A DNA stretch of 64,000 bases from Thermoclostridium sp036562185 (GTDB taxonomy: Bacteria > Bacillota > Clostridia > DSM-8532). The notes below the pieces were generated by a model. That model saw only the letters and a program-made list of their open reading frames with translations. It was not told where the DNA came from and made no database searches. The stretch lies in the NCBI GenBank assembly GCA_036562185.1, contig DATCKN010000055.1:62001-126000 (forward strand), in the 5' to 3' direction. A program made the position numbers and the translations under genes. Below are positions 1 through 9,273 of this stretch, one piece after another. Each line of letters starts with the position of its first letter. Within the stretch, counting starts at the first letter, position 1.

Positions 1-1796
1 ATCAGTATAAGGACACCTGTACTTTCTTTGCAACCAGTGAAGAAATACACAGCTTTGACACAAATCTTGAATCTTTTATCGGAAAATACCATTCAGAAGC
101 TAATCCAATCGCAGTGGAAACGGGAGCTTGTTCGAATTCCATATCATACCGGATGAACGGTGTAGGAGCCTTTTGCATAGACGTAAACCTGTCAGCCCGT
201 GAAGAACGGGAGATGGTATTTATTCTTGGATTTACCGAAAACAAAAAAGCATTACGGGATGAGATAGGTAGTTTCCTGGATGTCAGTAATGCAAAAGAAG
301 CCCTTGTAAGGCTAAAGGATTCATGGGCTGAATATCTTGATAATCTTTATGTTGAAACCCCTGATGACGAAACCAATATGTTTGTAAATACATGGAACCA
401 GTATCAATGCAAGACAACATTCAATTGGTCAAGGTTTGTATCGCTGTACCAGCTTGGCTTGGGCAGGGGTATGGGTATAAGGGACAGCGCACAGGATACT
501 CTTGGCGTAATGCATTCAATACCCGATCAGGCAAGGGAGCTCATTAAGAAATTGATACATTGCCAGTATACCGATGGGCGTGTATACCACCTGTTTTTCC
601 CGTTAACAGGAGAAGGAGGGGTTGGCGATGCCCCTGTTGTGAAATTTGACTGGTATTCCGATGATCACCTTTGGCTTCCTCTTGCAGTAAATTCTTATCT
701 GAAAGAAACAGGGGATTTTGATTTCCTAAACAGCATTGTGCCATACAACGATAAAAAAACCGAAGGTACTGTATGGGAACACCTGGACATGGCGATGGAG
801 TTCACATATAACCAACGTGGGCCTCACGGGCTTGCCCTCGCCGGCAGGGCTGACTGGAATGATACGTTGAATCTTGATGTTGGTAACGGTATTGCCGAAA
901 GCGTATTTACATCAATGCTTTTCTGCAAGGCTGCCCTTGAAATGATTCAGATGGCTGAATTAATAAAGGAAAAAGACAGTGCAATCAAATACCGGAACAT
1001 GTACGAGGAAATGAAAAAGGCTATAAATGAATCATGCTGGGATGGGGAATGGTACATACGGGCTTTTGATGATGAAGGTGGAATCATTGGTTCAAGAGAA
1101 AATGAGTTCGGGAAAATATTTGTAAACAGCCAGTCATGGGCTGTACTGGGGATGGTTGCTCCGGAGGAATATGCAAAAAAATGCCTTGATTCTGTTTATG
1201 AACTTTTGAATACCGAATATGGGATAGTTTTGATGTATCCAGGATATACCGAATATGATCCCAAAAAAGGGGGAATAACAACTTATCCGCCAGGCGCAAA
1301 GGAAAATGGCGGGATCTTCTGTCATGCAAACCCATGGATAATGATTGCCGAATGTCTGATGGGCAACGGGAACAGGGCATACCGGTATTACAGGCAGATA
1401 CTGCCTGCAAGGCGCAATAACGATGCTGAGCTGCTTGAAGTTGAACCCTATGTATACTGCCAGAACATTCTCGGCAAGGAACATCCCCAGTTCGGAACAG
1501 GAAGAAATTCGTGGCTTACAGGTACGGCTGCATGGAATATGGTAGCTATAAGCCAGTATATCCTGGGAATCAGGCCTGAGTATGAAAGTCTGACGGTGGA
1601 TCCGTGCATACCGTCCGGTTGGAAGGGGTTTAAGGCAAGAAGGAAGTTCAGGGGTTGTATTTACAATATAGAAGTAAAAAATCCCGATGGAGTATGTAAA
1701 GGGATAAAAAAAATAATTGTAGACGGTGTTGAAACCCGAAAAATACCGGTAAAACCTGCCGGGACTGTATGTGACTGCATAATCGTTATGGGTTGA
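1..1796 (+). CDS. GH94 disaccharide phosphorylase (cellobiose/chitobiose phosphorylase-like), 5' end outside window
   Basis: The frame is open to the first base, so the N-terminal beta-sandwich region is cut off by the window edge; about 598 residues remain of a family usually about 800 long. GH94 enzymes split beta-linked disaccharides with phosphate, giving a sugar 1-phosphate plus a sugar. Visible family blocks are GIRDSAQDTLG, the catalytic-acid segment GRADWND, STYPPG-like TTYPPGAKENGGIFCH, RNSWLTGTAAWN and the end block GIRPEYESLTVDPCIP. The insertion that cellobiose phosphorylases carry just after the DWND segment is missing here, so the exact sugar (cellobiose, chitobiose or laminaribiose) stays open. 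Cytoplasmic, no signal peptide expected. A strong terminator follows, so this is the last gene of its transcript. Confidence 0.9.
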   Translation, partial: QYKDTCTFFATSEEIHSFDTNLESFIGKYHSEANPIAVETGACSNSISYRMNGVGAFCIDVNLSAREEREMVFILGFTENKKALRDEIGSFLDVSNAKEALVRLKDSWAEYLDNLYVETPDDETNMFVNTWNQYQCKTTFNWSRFVSLYQLGLGRGMGIRDSAQDTLGVMHSIPDQARELIKKLIHCQYTDGRVYHLFFPLTGEGGVGDAPVVKFDWYSDDHLWLPLAVNSYLKETGDFDFLNSIVPYNDKKTEGTVWEHLDMAMEFTYNQRGPHGLALAGRADWNDTLNLDVGNGIAESVFTSMLFCKAALEMIQMAELIKEKDSAIKYRNMYEEMKKAINESCWDGEWYIRAFDDEGGIIGSRENEFGKIFVNSQSWAVLGMVAPEEYAKKCLDSVYELLNTEYGIVLMYPGYTEYDPKKGGITTYPPGAKENGGIFCHANPWIMIAECLMGNGNRAYRYYRQILPARRNNDAELLEVEPYVYCQNILGKEHPQFGTGRNSWLTGTAAWNMVAISQYILGIRPEYESLTVDPCIPSGWKGFKARRKFRGCIYNIEVKNPDGVCKGIKKIIVDGVETRKIPVKPAGTVCDCIIVMG

Positions 1797-1913
1797 TTGA
1801 AAATGCCGGAAGAAAAATTATTAAAAAATAAAAAATATATTATAAATTGTGGGAACTTTTTCTGGACTTATAAGTCTAACTGATGTAACTGGCTAACCCG
1901 CAACTGTAAAATT

Positions 1914-1962
1914 AAAAAAAGCATAGTACTCAACTTTAATTGTTGCGGCTATGCTTTTTTTT
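1914..1962 (+). terminator. Rho-independent terminator after the GH94 gene
   Basis: An A-run plus GCATAG pairs with CTATGC plus an eight-T run, with an inner CAAC/GTTG stem. The A-run and T-run extend the helix, so it may also work for minus-strand transcripts. Confidence 0.85.
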
Positions 1963-2097
1963 CACCCCCTATTTTACAGGTGGCGGGTATATTTACATAT
2001 AACAGGCGCAAATTGAACCTTCTGATTGAATCAATATGCATAAAGTGGTGAAAGTCTTATTATAACTGTCAAGTCAAGTTTAAGGAGGTTGTTAAAA

Positions 2098-3378
2098 GTG
2101 AAAAGCATTGCCCTTTTATCCATGGTTCTGATTTTCACAGTGTTTGTTTCCGGGTGTGCGGGTATTGTAAATTCAGTGGTTACAGGAAATAAAATGGTCA
2201 TGCCCGAAGATAACCGAACAATAAGCGGGCCGGATACAGTGGCCGGGGAAACAGCCGGGCAAAAAAACAGTAAACTTATTGATGCTAACAAAAGATTTGC
2301 ATGGGAACTTTTCAAGACAATCAATGAGGAGGATTCTGACGAAGAAATTTTTATATCTCCGCTTTCGGTATCCGATATGCTGATGATGGCTTATAACGGT
2401 GCAGAAGGAACAACGAGGGAAGCCATGGCAAAAGCCATGCATTACATGGATATACCCGTAAACGACCTGAATGCAGGTTTTAAGTACTTAATCAGCCGGT
2501 TAGGCAGTATGGATGCAAAGATTCAAATAGAAATCGCAAACTCGATTTGGCTGAGGCAAGGGTTTGATGTCAGGCAAAGCTTTGTAGATGTAAACAGAGA
2601 CTATCTTTTGTCTGATGTAAAGAGCCTGGATTTTGGCAATCCCGAATCAGTAAATGAAATAAACAGCTGGGTTGCAAAGAAAACCAACAACCTTATACCC
2701 TCTGTCATAAAACCTCCAATACCCGGAGATGTAATGATGTATCTTATAAATGCCATCTATTTTAAAGGTGAGTGGACAGAAGCCTTTAAATCAGAAGACA
2801 CTTTTGAAGCCGACTTTTACTCGTATGACCGGCTGACCGACAAGGTCCGGATGATGCAAAGAAATGGCAGTATTAATCTGGCCGAAGCAGATGAGTACAG
2901 GGCGGTAAGTCTGCCCTATGGTGCCGGAAAAACCGGCATGATAGTAATTCTGCCAAACATGGATATTAACGAATTTATTGATAGTTTTGATTATAAAAAA
3001 TGGGATGCCATGCTTATAAATTTCAGACCGGTAAATAAATTGCACCTGCAGCTTCCCAAATTCAAAATGGAATACGGTATAAAAGACTTGAGCAAGGCTT
3101 TGGTATCACTCGGTATGGAAGAAGTTTTTTCGGAACACGCGAACTTCAGCGGTATCTCGGAAAATATCCATATAAACAAAGCTCTTCATAAGGCTGTTGT
3201 AGACGTAAATGAGAAAGGAACAGAGGCTGCGGCTGTAACAGTGGGTGATTTTATAACAGCTGTATCTTCTGAACCCATAAAATTTATTGCCAACCGTCCT
3301 TTTATTTTTGTTATCTACGACACCGAAGAGGGCAATATTCTTTTTATCGGCAAAAAACTGTTTGGGGACAGAGCATAA
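2098..3378 (+). CDS. Lipoprotein serpin (serine protease inhibitor)
   Basis: A serpin-fold protein of 426 residues, tethered outside the cell by a lipidated N-terminus: a hydrophobic signal is followed by lipobox VSGC. The GTG at 2098 is chosen because AAGGAGG (2082-2088) lies 9 bases before it; the TTG at 2089 abuts the ribosome site. Serpin signatures include the breach and hinge segment EKGTEAAAV (about residues 372-380) and the C-terminal NRPFIFVIYD. Counting from the hinge places the scissile bond near Ala388-Val389 (plus or minus one), which would suit elastase- or subtilisin-like proteases rather than trypsin-like ones. Bacterial serpins of cellulolytic clostridia are thought to shield surface enzyme complexes; no dockerin is seen here. 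It converges with the alpha/beta hydrolase gene 3 bases downstream. Confidence 0.93.
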   Translation: MKSIALLSMVLIFTVFVSGCAGIVNSVVTGNKMVMPEDNRTISGPDTVAGETAGQKNSKLIDANKRFAWELFKTINEEDSDEEIFISPLSVSDMLMMAYNGAEGTTREAMAKAMHYMDIPVNDLNAGFKYLISRLGSMDAKIQIEIANSIWLRQGFDVRQSFVDVNRDYLLSDVKSLDFGNPESVNEINSWVAKKTNNLIPSVIKPPIPGDVMMYLINAIYFKGEWTEAFKSEDTFEADFYSYDRLTDKVRMMQRNGSINLAEADEYRAVSLPYGAGKTGMIVILPNMDINEFIDSFDYKKWDAMLINFRPVNKLHLQLPKFKMEYGIKDLSKALVSLGMEEVFSEHANFSGISENIHINKALHKAVVDVNEKGTEAAAVTVGDFITAVSSEPIKFIANRPFIFVIYDTEEGNILFIGKKLFGDRA

Positions 3379-3381
3379 TAT

Positions 3382-4209
3382 TTAGAGTTTATTTTCCAAG
3401 AAGCCGGCTACGATATTGCAGAAAACATCACTTTGCTCGTACTGTAGTTCGTGGCCGCAGTTTAGAACCCGGTATGTCACTGAGGTTTTAATTAGCTTGT
3501 GTAACAACAGCGAATTATCATTCGGGAGTACCCGATCTTTATCACTGTATATAATCAAAACCGGAACATTAATTTGGCTTAATCCATGCAGAAATGTATC
3601 AACCAGCCCTTTTTTCAGGCCACGGAATGTGGTGCATTCATGAATAACCGAAAACATGGCTCTTAATGAACCGGGCCGGTTTATATAATTGTATGCATGG
3701 GTAAGCCAATCCCGGGTGATGGCATTACTGTCATGGAAGCTTTGTTTTGAAATGCTTCTGACAATACTTAAAGGCACTTTGATATTTATTCTTTGAAAAA
3801 GTTTCATGGATAGTAATCTTAAGGAGAATGGGATTTTTATAAAAGCACTGTTTATTACAATCAGCTTTTTGATCATTGGCGGGTATTTAACAGCGAAATT
3901 AAGGCACACGGCTCCACCAAGAGAATGCCCTGCTAAATAAAAATGCTCAAGTTTCTTTGCCGTTATGAAATCTTTTAAAAAGTCGGTCAGATTATCCAAA
4001 GTATAAGGTATTTCGGGTTTGTCGCTAAGGCCATGACCGGGAAGGTCCAGGGCGATTACCCTGTAAAACTTGCTTAGTTTTTCCATTGCAGGCTGCCATT
4101 CCTCAATAAATCCGGCAATTCCATGAACAAGCACAAGTGCTTCCCCGTCTCCCTCTTCCCTGTAACGTATTGAAATACCGTTGAGATCCAGGTATCGATC
4201 ATTATACAT
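3382..4209 (-). CDS. Alpha/beta-fold hydrolase
   Basis: A 275-residue hydrolase of the large alpha/beta superfamily, probably cytoplasmic since no signal or membrane segment is seen. The oxyanion segment HGIAGF, nucleophile elbow GHSLGG (Ser), acid in YSDKDRVLP and the final His in NCGHE make a complete catalytic triad. LDLPGHGLSDKP is typical of the esterase/haloperoxidase/MhpC-like branch. The ATG at 4209 has GGAGA about 8 bases upstream. The substrate cannot be told from sequence. It stands alone on the minus strand, tail to tail with the serpin gene. Confidence 0.88.
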   Translation of the reverse strand: MYNDRYLDLNGISIRYREEGDGEALVLVHGIAGFIEEWQPAMEKLSKFYRVIALDLPGHGLSDKPEIPYTLDNLTDFLKDFITAKKLEHFYLAGHSLGGAVCLNFAVKYPPMIKKLIVINSAFIKIPFSLRLLSMKLFQRINIKVPLSIVRSISKQSFHDSNAITRDWLTHAYNYINRPGSLRAMFSVIHECTTFRGLKKGLVDTFLHGLSQINVPVLIIYSDKDRVLPNDNSLLLHKLIKTSVTYRVLNCGHELQYEQSDVFCNIVAGFLENKL

Positions 4210-4419
4210 AAGTTTCTCCGATAAAAAAATTAAATTAGTCCATTATAATACATATATACCCCAAATAGAATCCGTTTACCAGTGCAAAAGCATATTGCCT
4301 GGAATTTACATAGTTAACAGCAGGAAAGGTAACAATATAAGGTTTTCCTAAGAATGCTGTGAACCGGGAATAATGAATAATATAGAAGTTTAAAATTTTG
4401 ATTGAAGGGGATTTTTGAA

Positions 4420-4971
4420 TTGAACTTTAAAATATTGATAAAACTGTTTACAGTGTTTTTGAAAATTGGTGCTTTTACATTTGGCGGCGGTTATGCAATG
4501 CTGCCGCTTATACAGAAAGAAGCGGTGGACCGTCAAAAATGGCTGAAAGATGAGGAAATACTGGATATATTCGCGATATCCCAGTCAATACCCGGTGTAA
4601 TAGCACTTAATTCCGCAATTTTCATCGGAAAAAGAGTAGCAGGTACTGTCGGTGCCATATTTTCAGCTTTAGGTATAATATTGCCTTCGTTTCTGGTTAT
4701 CCTGGTAATCGCATCATTGCTTGTAACTGTAAGGGATAATATAATTTTGGATAAATTTTTTGCCGGGATAAGAGCATCTTCTACAGCGTTGATTTTATTG
4801 GCTGCAATTAAAATGGTAAAAACAGGGGTTAAGCATAAATGGGGCATTGCTGTCGCGTTAATATCATTTTTGATGATAGTTGTCTTTGATATACATGCGC
4901 TTTGGGCTGTTACAATGGGCGGTATATCCGGTATTGCACTTTATTTCCTTAAAAGGAGGCCTGAAGACTGA
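4420..4971 (+). CDS. chrA: Chromate transporter subunit (short-chain CHR family), first of pair
   Basis: A 183-residue membrane protein of the short-chain CHR family, where two half-size proteins together correspond to one full-length ChrA. The family signature FGGGYAMLPLIQKE near residue 20 and SQSIPGVIALNSA near residue 58 are clear, and about five hydrophobic helices follow. The TTG at 4420 is preferred over the TTG at 4402 because AAGGGGA lies 8-9 bases before it. Its stop overlaps the next start by one base, so translation of the two halves is coupled. Family members export chromate or a related oxyanion by an H+-driven mechanism; the natural substrate in anaerobes is unproven. Confidence 0.9.
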   Translation: MNFKILIKLFTVFLKIGAFTFGGGYAMLPLIQKEAVDRQKWLKDEEILDIFAISQSIPGVIALNSAIFIGKRVAGTVGAIFSALGIILPSFLVILVIASLLVTVRDNIILDKFFAGIRASSTALILLAAIKMVKTGVKHKWGIAVALISFLMIVVFDIHALWAVTMGGISGIALYFLKRRPED

Positions 4972-5522
4972 TGATACTTCTTCAACTGTTTTTAAGCTTT
5001 TTTAAAATCGGCCTGTTCAGTTTCGGTGGCGGTTATGCAATGCTGCCAATGATATACCGGGAGATTGAAGCTTTTGGTCTGCCAATGAAAGAATTTTCAG
5101 ATGTAGTGGCAATATCACAGATGACACCCGGACCTATAGCTATAAATGCTGCGACATATGTCGGTTACAGGGCGGCAGGATTTTTAGGTTCTGTGTTTGC
5201 AACAACAGGAGTGTCTCTGCCGTCATTTATATTGGTTTTTATTATAGCGGCCGTGTTTAATAAATTTCAAAAAAACAAAATAGTGCAAAAAGCCCTTGAC
5301 GGCATTCGCCCGGCAACTGTAGGAATGATAGCTTCGGCAGTCGTGCTTTTCGCCGAAACATCAATTCTTGATCTGTCGCTGATAAACGAAGGTTTTTGGA
5401 AAATATTCAGCCTTGGTTCGATATTGATATTTTTTCTTACCGTAATTGGTTCAGAAAGGCTGAAACTTGGCCCCATAGCCCTTACCTTTTTGGGGGGGAT
5501 CTTAGGAGTTATAATCCTGTAA
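4971..5522 (+). CDS. chrA: Chromate transporter subunit (short-chain CHR family), second of pair
   Basis: The 183-residue partner of the preceding half-transporter. It repeats the same motifs, FSFGGGYAMLPMIYRE and SQMTPGPIAINAATYVGY, followed by about five membrane helices. The ATG at 4971 uses the last base of the previous TGA, with AAAGGAGG inside the upstream coding end. Paired short CHR proteins are thought to insert in opposite orientation and act as a heterodimer. No regulator gene such as chrB lies next to it. Confidence 0.9.
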   Translation: MILLQLFLSFFKIGLFSFGGGYAMLPMIYREIEAFGLPMKEFSDVVAISQMTPGPIAINAATYVGYRAAGFLGSVFATTGVSLPSFILVFIIAAVFNKFQKNKIVQKALDGIRPATVGMIASAVVLFAETSILDLSLINEGFWKIFSLGSILIFFLTVIGSERLKLGPIALTFLGGILGVIIL

Positions 5523-5792
5523 TCTTTTATCTTAAGAGGTACCAAACAGTTAAATTTCAAGGCTTTCCTTATGTAATATAAATGTCTCAGACTTGTTATT
5601 TTCTTAATATAAACGTAAACAGCGTAAAGTGGTTATTTTTACTTGCAAATGGTAAAATAACAGTTATGATATATGCACTTTTTGGTATGTATAAAATTAG
5701 CTTTGTAATCGACAGAATGGAACAAAGCATGATTTTATTCGTCAAATCGGGTGCAAAACTAAAGACAAAAATGCTATACGGAGGATTGGATA

Positions 5793-8700
5793 ATGAAGTT
5801 TAAGAAAGCGGCAGTATTGTTATTATCATCTGTATTATTGTTCTCAGGGTTCATTTCAGGTTCATATGCATCAGAAACTGTGACATCAGCAAATTCGGTC
5901 ATTTATCAGACCGTTGAAACTAAAATTATTACGTCGGGTGTTACACAGGATACCATAACAAGATATACCGAGCTGGGCTGGCAGACGATTTATGTGCTGA
6001 AAGCAGATTTAAACGATTCCAATGTACATATTGATTCTTTAACAAACGGCGAAACAATCCAGAAACCATTATCAACAACAGATCATATGAAAGAATGGGG
6101 AGCAATAGCCGGTATAAACGCCAGTTTCTTTCTAAGTTCGGATCAGACCGGCATGCAGAATCTGATTGGTCCAATGGTTCAGTCCCATGATTTGAAAACC
6201 GCGGATGCAACTTTTAACCGGGATAAGGATAATATGGCCACTTTTGCCATTGATGATGCAAGAAGCGGTCTTATCAGCTATTGGAAAGCCGATATGCGTA
6301 TTTATGCACCGAATGGTGAGTACATAGAAATTGCAAGATATAACGAACCTTATTATGGGTACAGTGATTTTACGGTATTAGACAGAAAATGGACCACAAC
6401 CTCTGTTGGTACAAGAAACGGGTATTATTCCCATGTTACCGAGATGATAGTGGAAGACGGAATAGTTAAGGAAATACGTGTTAATATGCCCGGTACCGAA
6501 ATACCATTGAACGGGTATGTTGTTATAACAGGAAAAGAAAACTCACCAAAAATTTTAAACAATTTCAAAGTAGGTGATCCTGTTATATTTGAAGTAATAA
6601 CAACACCCGACTGGAACAATATACAAATGGCCATTAGCGGTGGAGGAATGCTGGTTGTTGATGGGGTTATACCCGAAAAATTCACGCATGAAACAGCAGG
6701 AAGGCACCCAAGAACAGCAGTGGGCACAAGCGAGGATGGAAAGACAATTTACATGGTGGTTGTAGACGGCAGGCAATCACATAGTATAGGAATGACTATG
6801 ACAGAGCTGGCAGAGCTTATGCTTGAAATAGGGGCATACAATGCAATTGCAATGGATGGCGGAGGTTCTTCTACAATAGCTTCAAGAGAACCCGGAACTG
6901 ATAATATTGTTGTTCAGAACAAGCCAAGTGATGGCGTTCAAAGAAGAATACCAAATGCAATCGGCATATTTTCCCTTGCGCCCCCTTCACCATTGGCCGG
7001 ACTTTACATAGAAGCCGACGAATCCAACGTTTTTGTAAACACTTCACGGGAATTTACAGTAAAAGGATACGATGAATACTTTAACCCTGTCCAGATAAAT
7101 CCCGAAGAAATTAAGTGGCAGGTGGAAGGTGTTGAGGGTGGTTTTACAGGCAATGTTTTTAAGCCGAAATCTGCCGGAACTGCAAAAGTTATAGCAACTG
7201 TAGGCGATGTATCCGCTGAAATGGATGTTAATGTGTTAAGCGGACCTGTAAAGTTAACTCTCAGCAGCAATAACATAACACTTATTTCGAAAGAACGTAA
7301 AAATTTTACTGTCACTGGTGAGGATGCGGAAGGTTTTTCAGCGTCAATAAACCCTGATGATGTTATATGGAAGACCGCAGGAGGTATAGGTTTTCTTTCA
7401 AACGGTACTTTTGTTGCAACAAATTCCGGATATGGTTACATATCTGCATCGGTCGGAAACACCCATGCATATTGCGCTGTAACAGTTCTCCCGACTGTGT
7501 CCACGCTTGTTGACAGCTTTGAAAATCAGAATGCAACTTTCCTGTCATATCCGTCAACAGTAACCGGAGCCTACCAAATATCCAGCGAGCAGAGACACAG
7601 CGGAAATGCATCGGGTAAACTGTCATATAGATTTGAACAGGCCGAAACAAACAGAGCTGTATACGCAGTATTGAACGGTGAAGGTGTAACCTTGCCGTCA
7701 AACGCTATCAGGGTTGGATTTTGGGTATACAATGACCATGAAAATTCCAACTGGTTAAGGATAGAAGTACAGGACAGCCAGAACAGAACACAAAGGCTTG
7801 GCGATTTGACAAAAATGGACTGGGTTGGATGGCGTTATGTGGAAATCCCATTGAATGGCATTTCGCTTCCTGCCAAATTGAAAAGGATATACCTGGTCCA
7901 GGTTAATCCGGTTGAAGAGGCCGGAGCAATATATATAGATGATTTAAGCATAATCACCGTGGAAAAGGATAAAATGACAGGCAATACAGATATACCAGGA
8001 GTGGAAACTATAGTTGTGCATAGCTTCGAAGAAGACAATGTTGATTTCACATCATATCCTTCATGGGTTCCTGGTGAAGTCACCATAGCAAATGAATATG
8101 CAAACTCCGGCAAGTCAAGTGTACGTCTGGATTATGTTTTCAAAGAAAGTCCCGAAACCCAGGCTGCTTATATAATGCTGCCAAACAATGGAATCAGCAT
8201 TCCTGAAGGGGCTGAATCAATCGGGTTATGGGCATACAGCCAAAGAGCTACAAAAAGCTGGCTTAGAGCTGAAGTAAAAGATGCAGACGGAAAGATAAAT
8301 TATGTCATGCTTTCAGAAGGGATCACCTGGACCGGATGGCAGTATGTTGAGGGGAATATATCACACATTAAGAAACCTGCCAGGATTACCAGGTTATATG
8401 TTGTAAATCCAAGTCCCATAAATGAAACAGGGCATATATATCTGGATGATTTGCAGATAAAAATTAAAACAAATAAATCTGTAAATTTCAACAACATTCC
8501 TGCAGATACCGTTCCTGTGGACAGCAGGAACCAGGCGGTGACTTATGTAGCAGGTGAAAATAACTACAGATTCTCAGTATTCGGTGAATCCCGTGAACCT
8601 GCCGGTGACGTGGAGAAGTACCTTACAGATTATCTTGCTGACAAAATAAATAAGTATATAGAAATAGGGGCGTTCGTGGGAAACGGTTCCCATCAGGTGG

Positions 8701-9155
8701 TATCGAAGGTTCAAAAACCTGTACTTGCAACAGGCAGCGGGTATAAATCGATGGATGTGCAGGGCTCAAGATTTATACAGCTGGATATGAGAGCAAAAAG
8801 CCTAAGGACAGGTACATCCGGACAGTGGCAATGGCTTATTAGCCAGCTCGATTCCTTTACAGGCCAGAATGTGTTCCTGTTCCTGGAAAATACCCCGGAT
8901 TCTTTTACCGATAAGCTTGAAAGCCGGTTATTGCGGGATATACTAGCTGGATATGCCGGTTCAAAATTCAAAAACGTCTGGGTATTTTACAAAGGAGAAA
9001 AGAATGAGGTAACGAGGGACAGAGGAGTCAGGTATTTTTCAACATGCGGGTTTGATGTGGAAAACCTTACTGCGGATAACAAAAAAGTGGCGCAGTATAT
9101 ACTTGTGACGATCATGGGTGATCAGGTGACATTTGAGTATAAACCAATAGAATAA
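5793..9155 (+). CDS. Secreted phosphodiester glycosidase (NAGPA) family protein with Ig-like, CBM-like and phosphoesterase-like domains
   Basis: An 1120-residue exported protein; ATG at 5793 with GGAGG 8 bases upstream. A Sec signal peptide ending near SYA is followed by a NAGPA domain (about residues 90-400) with the hallmark blocks GRHPRTAVG, MVVVDGR and AMDGGGSST, as in the enzyme that uncovers mannose-6-phosphate by cleaving GlcNAc phosphodiesters and in YfhR-like exopolysaccharide proteins. Then come two Big_2/Ig-like domains (about 405-575) and two copies of a beta-sandwich module ending YIDDLSI and YLDDLQI (about 578-730 and 740-893), resembling carbohydrate-binding jelly rolls. The last 215 residues look like a metallophosphoesterase fold without the metal ligands. 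No sortase or SLH anchor is seen. The substrate, perhaps a teichoic acid-like or capsule phosphodiester, is inference. Confidence 0.85.
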   Translation: MKFKKAAVLLLSSVLLFSGFISGSYASETVTSANSVIYQTVETKIITSGVTQDTITRYTELGWQTIYVLKADLNDSNVHIDSLTNGETIQKPLSTTDHMKEWGAIAGINASFFLSSDQTGMQNLIGPMVQSHDLKTADATFNRDKDNMATFAIDDARSGLISYWKADMRIYAPNGEYIEIARYNEPYYGYSDFTVLDRKWTTTSVGTRNGYYSHVTEMIVEDGIVKEIRVNMPGTEIPLNGYVVITGKENSPKILNNFKVGDPVIFEVITTPDWNNIQMAISGGGMLVVDGVIPEKFTHETAGRHPRTAVGTSEDGKTIYMVVVDGRQSHSIGMTMTELAELMLEIGAYNAIAMDGGGSSTIASREPGTDNIVVQNKPSDGVQRRIPNAIGIFSLAPPSPLAGLYIEADESNVFVNTSREFTVKGYDEYFNPVQINPEEIKWQVEGVEGGFTGNVFKPKSAGTAKVIATVGDVSAEMDVNVLSGPVKLTLSSNNITLISKERKNFTVTGEDAEGFSASINPDDVIWKTAGGIGFLSNGTFVATNSGYGYISASVGNTHAYCAVTVLPTVSTLVDSFENQNATFLSYPSTVTGAYQISSEQRHSGNASGKLSYRFEQAETNRAVYAVLNGEGVTLPSNAIRVGFWVYNDHENSNWLRIEVQDSQNRTQRLGDLTKMDWVGWRYVEIPLNGISLPAKLKRIYLVQVNPVEEAGAIYIDDLSIITVEKDKMTGNTDIPGVETIVVHSFEEDNVDFTSYPSWVPGEVTIANEYANSGKSSVRLDYVFKESPETQAAYIMLPNNGISIPEGAESIGLWAYSQRATKSWLRAEVKDADGKINYVMLSEGITWTGWQYVEGNISHIKKPARITRLYVVNPSPINETGHIYLDDLQIKIKTNKSVNFNNIPADTVPVDSRNQAVTYVAGENNYRFSVFGESREPAGDVEKYLTDYLADKINKYIEIGAFVGNGSHQVVSKVQKPVLATGSGYKSMDVQGSRFIQLDMRAKSLRTGTSGQWQWLISQLDSFTGQNVFLFLENTPDSFTDKLESRLLRDILAGYAGSKFKNVWVFYKGEKNEVTRDRGVRYFSTCGFDVENLTADNKKVAQYILVTIMGDQVTFEYKPIE

Positions 9156-9190
9156 AAAATCAGGTGGATTAATTCCACCTGATTTTTTAT
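9154..9190. terminator. Bidirectional rho-independent terminator
   Basis: AAAAAATCAGGTGG and CCACCTGATTTTTT form a near-perfect 14-bp stem around a short AT loop, overlapping the stop codon of the glycosidase gene. Symmetry suits both this gene and the convergent LCP gene. Confidence 0.9.
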
Positions 9191-9273
9191 ATTAATGCAA
9201 TTTTGCTGACAGAGAATGCAGAACTCATTTCCTGCGTCCGCTGTGCCTGGCTGTAGATTCGGCCCTGGCCGGA

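Noticed and set aside
5582..5803. A 73-codon open frame before the glycosidase gene
   Set aside because: No ribosome site, overlaps the next start, composition of noncoding AT-rich DNA; the stretch is better read as promoter and leader.
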